Below are positions 8,841-11,915 of a stretch of DNA of 11,915 nt, piece after piece (position 1 is the stretch's first letter; each line of letters begins with the position of its first letter). Under the pieces are notes generated by a model that ran no database searches, had not been told where the DNA came from, and was given only the letters and a program-made list of their open reading frames with translations. The position numbers and the translations under genes are program-made. The stretch is taken from contig NW_003146067.1 of the NCBI RefSeq assembly GCF_000003605.2, positions 1 through 11,915 of the forward strand, in the 5' to 3' direction. This DNA is from Saccoglossus kowalevskii. Lineage: Eukaryota; Hemichordata; Enteropneusta; Harrimaniidae.

Positions 8841-9640
8841 CTAGGGATGAAGATGAAAGGGGACAACTAGGGATGAAGATGGGAGGGGACAACTAGGGAT
8901 GAAGATGAAAGGGAACAACTAGGGATGAAGGTGGAGGGGACAACTAGGGGTGAAGATGAAAGGGGACAACTATGGATGAAGGTGGAGGGGACAACTAGGG
9001 ATGAAGATGAAAGGGAACAACTAGGGATGAAGATGGAAGGGGACAACTAGGGATGAAGACGAAAGGGAACAACTATGGATGAAGGTGGAGGGGACAACTA
9101 GGGATGAAGATGGGAGGGGACAATTAGGGATGAAGATGAAAGGGAACAACTAGGGATGAAGGTGGAGGGGACAACTAGGGGTGAAGATGAATGGGGACAA
9201 CTATGGATGAAGGTGGAGGGGACAACTAGGGATGAAGATGAAATGGGACAACTAGGGATGAAGGTGAAAGGGGACAACTAGGGGTGAAAGATGAAGGGGA
9301 ACAACTAGGGATAAAGGTGGAGGGGACAACTAGGGATGAAGATGAAAGGGGACAACTATGGATGAAGGTGGAGGGGACAACTAGGGATGAAGATGAAATG
9401 GGACAACTAGGGATGAAGATGGAAGGGGACAACTAGGGATGAAGATGAAAGGGAGCAACTAGGGATGAAGGTGGAGGGGACAACTAGGGGTGAAGATGAA
9501 AGGGGACAACTAGGGATGAAGGTGGAGGGGACAACTAGGGATGAAAATGGAAGGGGACAGCTAGGGGTGGAGGGGACAACTAGGGATGAAGATGGGAGGG
9601 GACAACTAGGGATGAAGATGAAAGGGAACAACTAGGGATG
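8841..9640 (+). repeat. Landmark-poor stretch with a 155-bp internal tandem step
   Basis: Mostly common monomers with several CTATGGATG heads. The order CTATGGATG, GTGGAGGGG, GATGAAATGGG occurs twice, with CTATGG at 9202 and 9357 (155 bp, the length of six monomers). A related order is seen near 6474-6510. An extra A appears in GGTGAAAGATG near 9288. A 19-bp short unit sits at 9553-9571, but the following unit here is the ordinary CTAGGG type rather than CTGGGG. Confidence 0.62.
9553..9571 (+). repeat. 19-bp short monomer (landmark), different neighbours
   Basis: It has the same shortened sequence as the other copies. The unit before it reads GATGAAAATGG, and the unit after it keeps CTAGGG. 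It is therefore either a recombined or a separately mutated copy of the block. Confidence 0.8.
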
Positions 9641-10333
9641 AAGATGGGAGGGGACAACTAGGGATGAAGATGAAAGGGAACAACTAGGGATGAAGGTGGA
9701 GGGGACAACTAGGGGTGAAGATGAAAGGGGACAACTATGGATAAAGGTGGAGGGGACAACTAGGGATGAAGATGAAAGGGGACAACTAGGGATGAATATG
9801 GAAGGGGACAACTAGGGATAAAGATGAAAGGGAACAACTAGGGATGAAGGTGGAGGGGACAACTAGGGGTGAAGATGGGAGGGGACAACTAGGGATGAAG
9901 GTGGAGGGGACAACTAGGGGTGAAGATGAAAGGAAACAATTAGGGATGAAGATGAAAGGGGACAACTAGGGATGAAGATGGGAGGGGACAACTAGGGATG
10001 AAGATGAAAGGAAACAACTAGGGATGAAGGTGGAGGGGACAACTAGGGGTGAAGATGAAAGGCGACAATTAGGGATGAAGACGAAAGGGGACAATTAGGG
10101 ATAAAGATGAAAGGGGACAATTAGGGATGAAGATGAAAGGGGACAACTAGGATGAAGGTGGAGGGGACAACTAGGGATGAAGATGAAAGGGGACAATTAG
10201 GGATGAAGATGAAAGGGGACAATTAGGGATGAAGATGAAAGGGGGCAACTAGGGATAAAAATGAAAGGGGACAACTAGGGATGAAGGTGGAAGGTACAAC
10301 TAGGGATGAAGGTGGAGGGGACAACTAGGGATG
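9641..10333 (+). repeat. Derived higher-order unit, right-hand copy A
   Basis: Landmarks: CTATGGATAAAGG at 9736, GATGAATATGG at 9791, GGCGACAATT c10063, GAAGACGAAAGG at about 10081, GATAAAAATG 10254 and GTGGAAGGTAC at about 10287. From about 9736 it aligns with 7950-8547 at an offset of 1786. It aligns with 11096-11760 at an offset of 1455. The match to the 7950 copy stops near 10333, where a new partial copy begins. Confidence 0.8.
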
Positions 10334-10742
10334 AAGATGAAAGGGGACAACTAGGGATGAAGATGGAAGGGGACAACTAGGGATAAAGATGAAAGGGAAC
10401 AACTAGGGATGAAGGTGGAGGGGACAACTAGGGGTGAAGATGGGAGGGACAACTAGGGATGAAGGTGGAGGGGACAACTAGGGGTGAAGATGAAAGGAAA
10501 CAATTAGGGATGAAGATGAAAGGGGACAACTAGGGATGAAGATGGGAGGGGACAACTAGGGATGAAGATGAAAGGAAACAACTAGGGATGAAGGTGGAGG
10601 GGACAACTAGGGGTGAAGATGAAAGGCGACAATTAGGGATGAAGATGAAAGGGGACAATTAGGGATAAAGATGAAAGGGGACAATTAGGGATGAAGATGA
10701 AAGGGGACAACTAGGATGAAGGTGGAGGGGACAACTAGGGAT
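10334..10742 (+). repeat. Derived higher-order unit, tandem partial copy B (564-bp step)
   Basis: Repeats about 9770-10160 at an offset of 564 bp (GGCGAC c10063, then c10627). 564 bp equals fourteen 26-bp plus eight 25-bp units. The copy lacks GATGAATATGG, having GATGAAGATGG there, and has a shortened G run near 10443. After CTAGGATG at about 10711 it jumps directly to the block that ends with the short unit, skipping the GATAAAAATG section. Confidence 0.78.
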
Positions 10743-11040
10743 GAAGATGGAAGGGGACAACTAGGGATGAAAATGAAAGGGAACAACTAAGGATGAAGGT
10801 GGAGGGGACAACTAGGGGTGAAGATGAAAGGGGACAACTAGGGGTGAAGATGAAGGGTAACAACTAGGGATAAAGGTGGAGGGGACAACTAGGGATGAAG
10901 ATGAAAGGGAACAACTAGGGATGAAGGTGGAGGGGACAACTAGGGATGAAGATGGAAGGGGACAGCTAGGGGTGGAGGGGACAACTGGGGATGAAGATGA
11001 AAGGGGACAACAAGGGATGAAGATGAAAGGGGACAACTAG
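10743..11040 (+). repeat. Block with short unit, copy 4 (duplicate of 4010-4303)
   Basis: The offset to the 4010-4303 copy is exactly 6733 bp at GAAGGGTAACAAC (t4125 and t10858) and at GACAGCTAGG (4232 and 10965). GATGAAAATGAAAGG followed by CTAAGGATG is shared as well. The 19-bp short unit is at 10958-10976, followed by CTGGGG and CAACAAGGG units as in copies 1 and 3. Confidence 0.83.
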
Positions 11041-11780
11041 GGATGAAGATGAAAGGGACAACTAGGGATGAAGATGAAAGGGACAACTAGGGATGAAGAT
11101 GGGAGGGGACAACTAGGGATGAAGATGAAAGGGAACAACTATGGATGAAGGTGGAGGGGACAACTAGGGGTGAAGATGAAAGGGGACAACTATGGATAAA
11201 GGTGGAGGGGACCACTAGGGATGAAGATGAAAGGGGACAACTAGGGATGAATATGGAAGGGGACAACTAGGGATAAAGATGAAAGGGAACAACTAGGGAT
11301 GAAGGTGGAGGGGACAACTAGGGGTGAAGATGGGAGGGGACAACTAGGGATGAAGGTGGAGGGGACAACTAGGGGTGAAGATGAAAGGAAACAATTAGGG
11401 ATGAAGATGAAAGGGGACAACTAGGGATGAAGATGGGAGGGGACAACTAGGGATGAAGATGAAAGGAAACAACTAGGGATGAAGGTGGAGGGGACAACTA
11501 GGGGTGAAGATGAAAGGCGACAATTAGGGATGAAGACGAAAGGGGACAATTAGGGATAAAGATGAAAGGGGACAATTAGGGATGAAGATGAAAGGGGACA
11601 ACTAGGATGAAGGTGGAGGGGACAACTAGGGATGAAGATGAAAGGGGACAATTAGGGATGAAGATGAAAGGGACATGAAGATGAAAGGGGGCAACTAGGG
11701 ATAAAAATGAAAGGGGACAACTAGGGATGAAGGTGGAAGGTACAACTAGGGATGAAGGTGGAGGGGACAACTAGGGATGA
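11041..11780 (+). repeat. Derived higher-order unit, right-hand copy C
   Basis: Two units near 11050 and 11075 have GGG in place of GGGG. From about 11096 the sequence follows 9641-10325 at an offset of 1455 bp: CTATGGATAAAGG 11191, GATGAATATGG 11246, GGCGAC c11518, GAAGACGAAAGG 11536. The offset falls to 1446 at GATAAAAATG (11700) because of a 9-bp deletion in the unit at 11670-11686. Confidence 0.82.
11670..11686 (+). repeat. 17-bp deleted monomer
   Basis: The unit reads GGGACATGAAGATGAAA. Compared with a 26-bp unit it has lost 9 bp spanning the AATTAGGGA part of the head. It is absent from the parallel copies ending near 8460 and 10250, so it arose after those duplications or is an assembly error. 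Confidence 0.75.
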
Positions 11781-11915
11781 AGATGGAAGGGGACAACTAG
11801 GGATGAAGATGAAAGGGAACAACTAAAGATGACGTGGAGGGGACAACTAGGGGTGAAGATGAAAGGGACACTAGGGGTGAAGATGAGGGGAACAACTAGG
11901 GATAAAGGTGGAGGG
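11781..11915 (+). repeat. Irregular monomers at the right end of the window
   Basis: Still the same array, and the order of variants resembles 8540-8690. Small changes cluster here: CTAAAGATGACGTGG near 11823, GGGACACTAGGGG near 11867 and GATGAGGGGAAC near 11883. The window ends inside a 25-bp unit, so the array continues to the right. Confidence 0.7.

Larger units (their letters stand above)
1..11915 (+). repeat. Tandem array of 25-26 bp G/purine-rich monomers (whole window)
   Basis: Every part of the window reads as head-to-tail copies, in one orientation, of a 25-26 bp unit. The head is close to GGGGACAACTAGGG. The tail is ATGAAGATGAAA, ATGAAGATGGAA or ATGAAGATGGGA (26 bp units), or ATGAAGGTGGA (25 bp unit). 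Frequent head variants are GGGAACAACTA, GGAAACAACTA, GGGGACAATTA, GGGTACAACTA and GGGGACAACTATGG; a common tail variant begins GGTGAAG or GATAAAG. The consensus 26-mer has 10 G, 11 A, 3 T and 2 C, so about 81% of the plus strand is purine. Array length divided by unit length gives about 460 units. Neither array edge lies in the window. I see no inserted unique sequence, mobile element or RNA gene. The array fits a eukaryotic minisatellite or satellite; I do not recognise the family or the species. Confidence 0.97.

Noticed and set aside
9226-9631. Overlapping minus-strand frames at 9226-9432 and 9407-9631
   Set aside because: Same 17-residue repeat pattern and same terminal FHLHP-stop; the two overlap in different frames. 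They are not genes.
11576-11770. Minus-strand open frame of 64 codons
   Set aside because: It starts at TTG within a repeat unit and passes through the 9-bp deletion at 11670-11686, which alters the frame. No support for coding.
1-11915. CRISPR array
   Set aside because: There are no unique spacers between repeats; the 25-26 bp units are contiguous and all related.
1-11915. Interstitial telomere repeat, because TTAGGG and CTAGGG recur
   Set aside because: The hexamer occurs only once per 25-26 bp unit and never in tandem, and it results from one C/T substitution.
1-11915. Iterated replication origin or plasmid iterons
   Set aside because: Hundreds of contiguous units without an adjacent replication gene or AT-rich region do not fit iteron origins. 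A eukaryotic satellite is simpler.
1-11915. Canonical short-loop G-quadruplex motif
   Set aside because: Every second gap between G runs is 11-12 nt, longer than the usual 1-7 nt loop limit, so only long-loop forms are possible.

Overview
The window is one uninterrupted G- and purine-rich tandem array (a minisatellite or satellite) from base 1 to base 11915. No unique flanking sequence is visible at either end. The basic unit is 25-26 bp: a head close to GGGGACAACTAGGG followed by a tail such as ATGAAGATGAAA (26 bp in total) or ATGAAGGTGGA (25 bp in total). At that spacing the window holds roughly 460 units. I see no protein-coding gene, tRNA, rRNA, CRISPR array, transposon, promoter or terminator. 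The sequence alone points to non-coding nuclear DNA of a eukaryote. The species, and whether the locus is centromeric, subtelomeric, intronic or intergenic, cannot be read from it.

Above the monomer level the array is a mosaic of duplicated blocks. Rare monomer variants act as landmarks: GGATTAAGG, CTATGAATG, GGCGACAATT, GATAAAAATG, and a 19-bp short unit containing GACAGCTAGG. A composite unit with all five in order (offsets about 0, 329, 656, 847 and 1148) is complete at 3082-4303 and 7621-8840. Partial or recombined copies lie at 67-636, 1115-2040, 2423-2650, 4848-5650 and 7160-7360. The right third (about 9640-11780) is made of shorter derivatives of the same unit, related at offsets of 564 and 1455 bp. 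Two stretches, 5651-6681 and 8841-9640, carry few landmarks.

Long duplicates keep exact offsets over hundreds of bases (for example 6045, 4737, 2773, 4537, 6733, 1786 and 1455). Several tandem steps fit whole monomer numbers: 461 bp is 18 units, 564 bp is 22, and 155 or 154 bp is six. This is the pattern expected from in-register unequal crossing-over or gene conversion.

Open frames longer than about 190 bp occur only on the minus strand. They are by-products of the repeat: where 26- and 25-bp units alternate, the 51-bp dimer equals 17 codons and one frame avoids the TAG present in every unit. The starts I checked are TTG rather than ATG, and several of the frames are simply the same duplicated block. 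I found no credible new biological system. The points of interest are the higher-order organisation, the recombination scars and the strong strand asymmetry.
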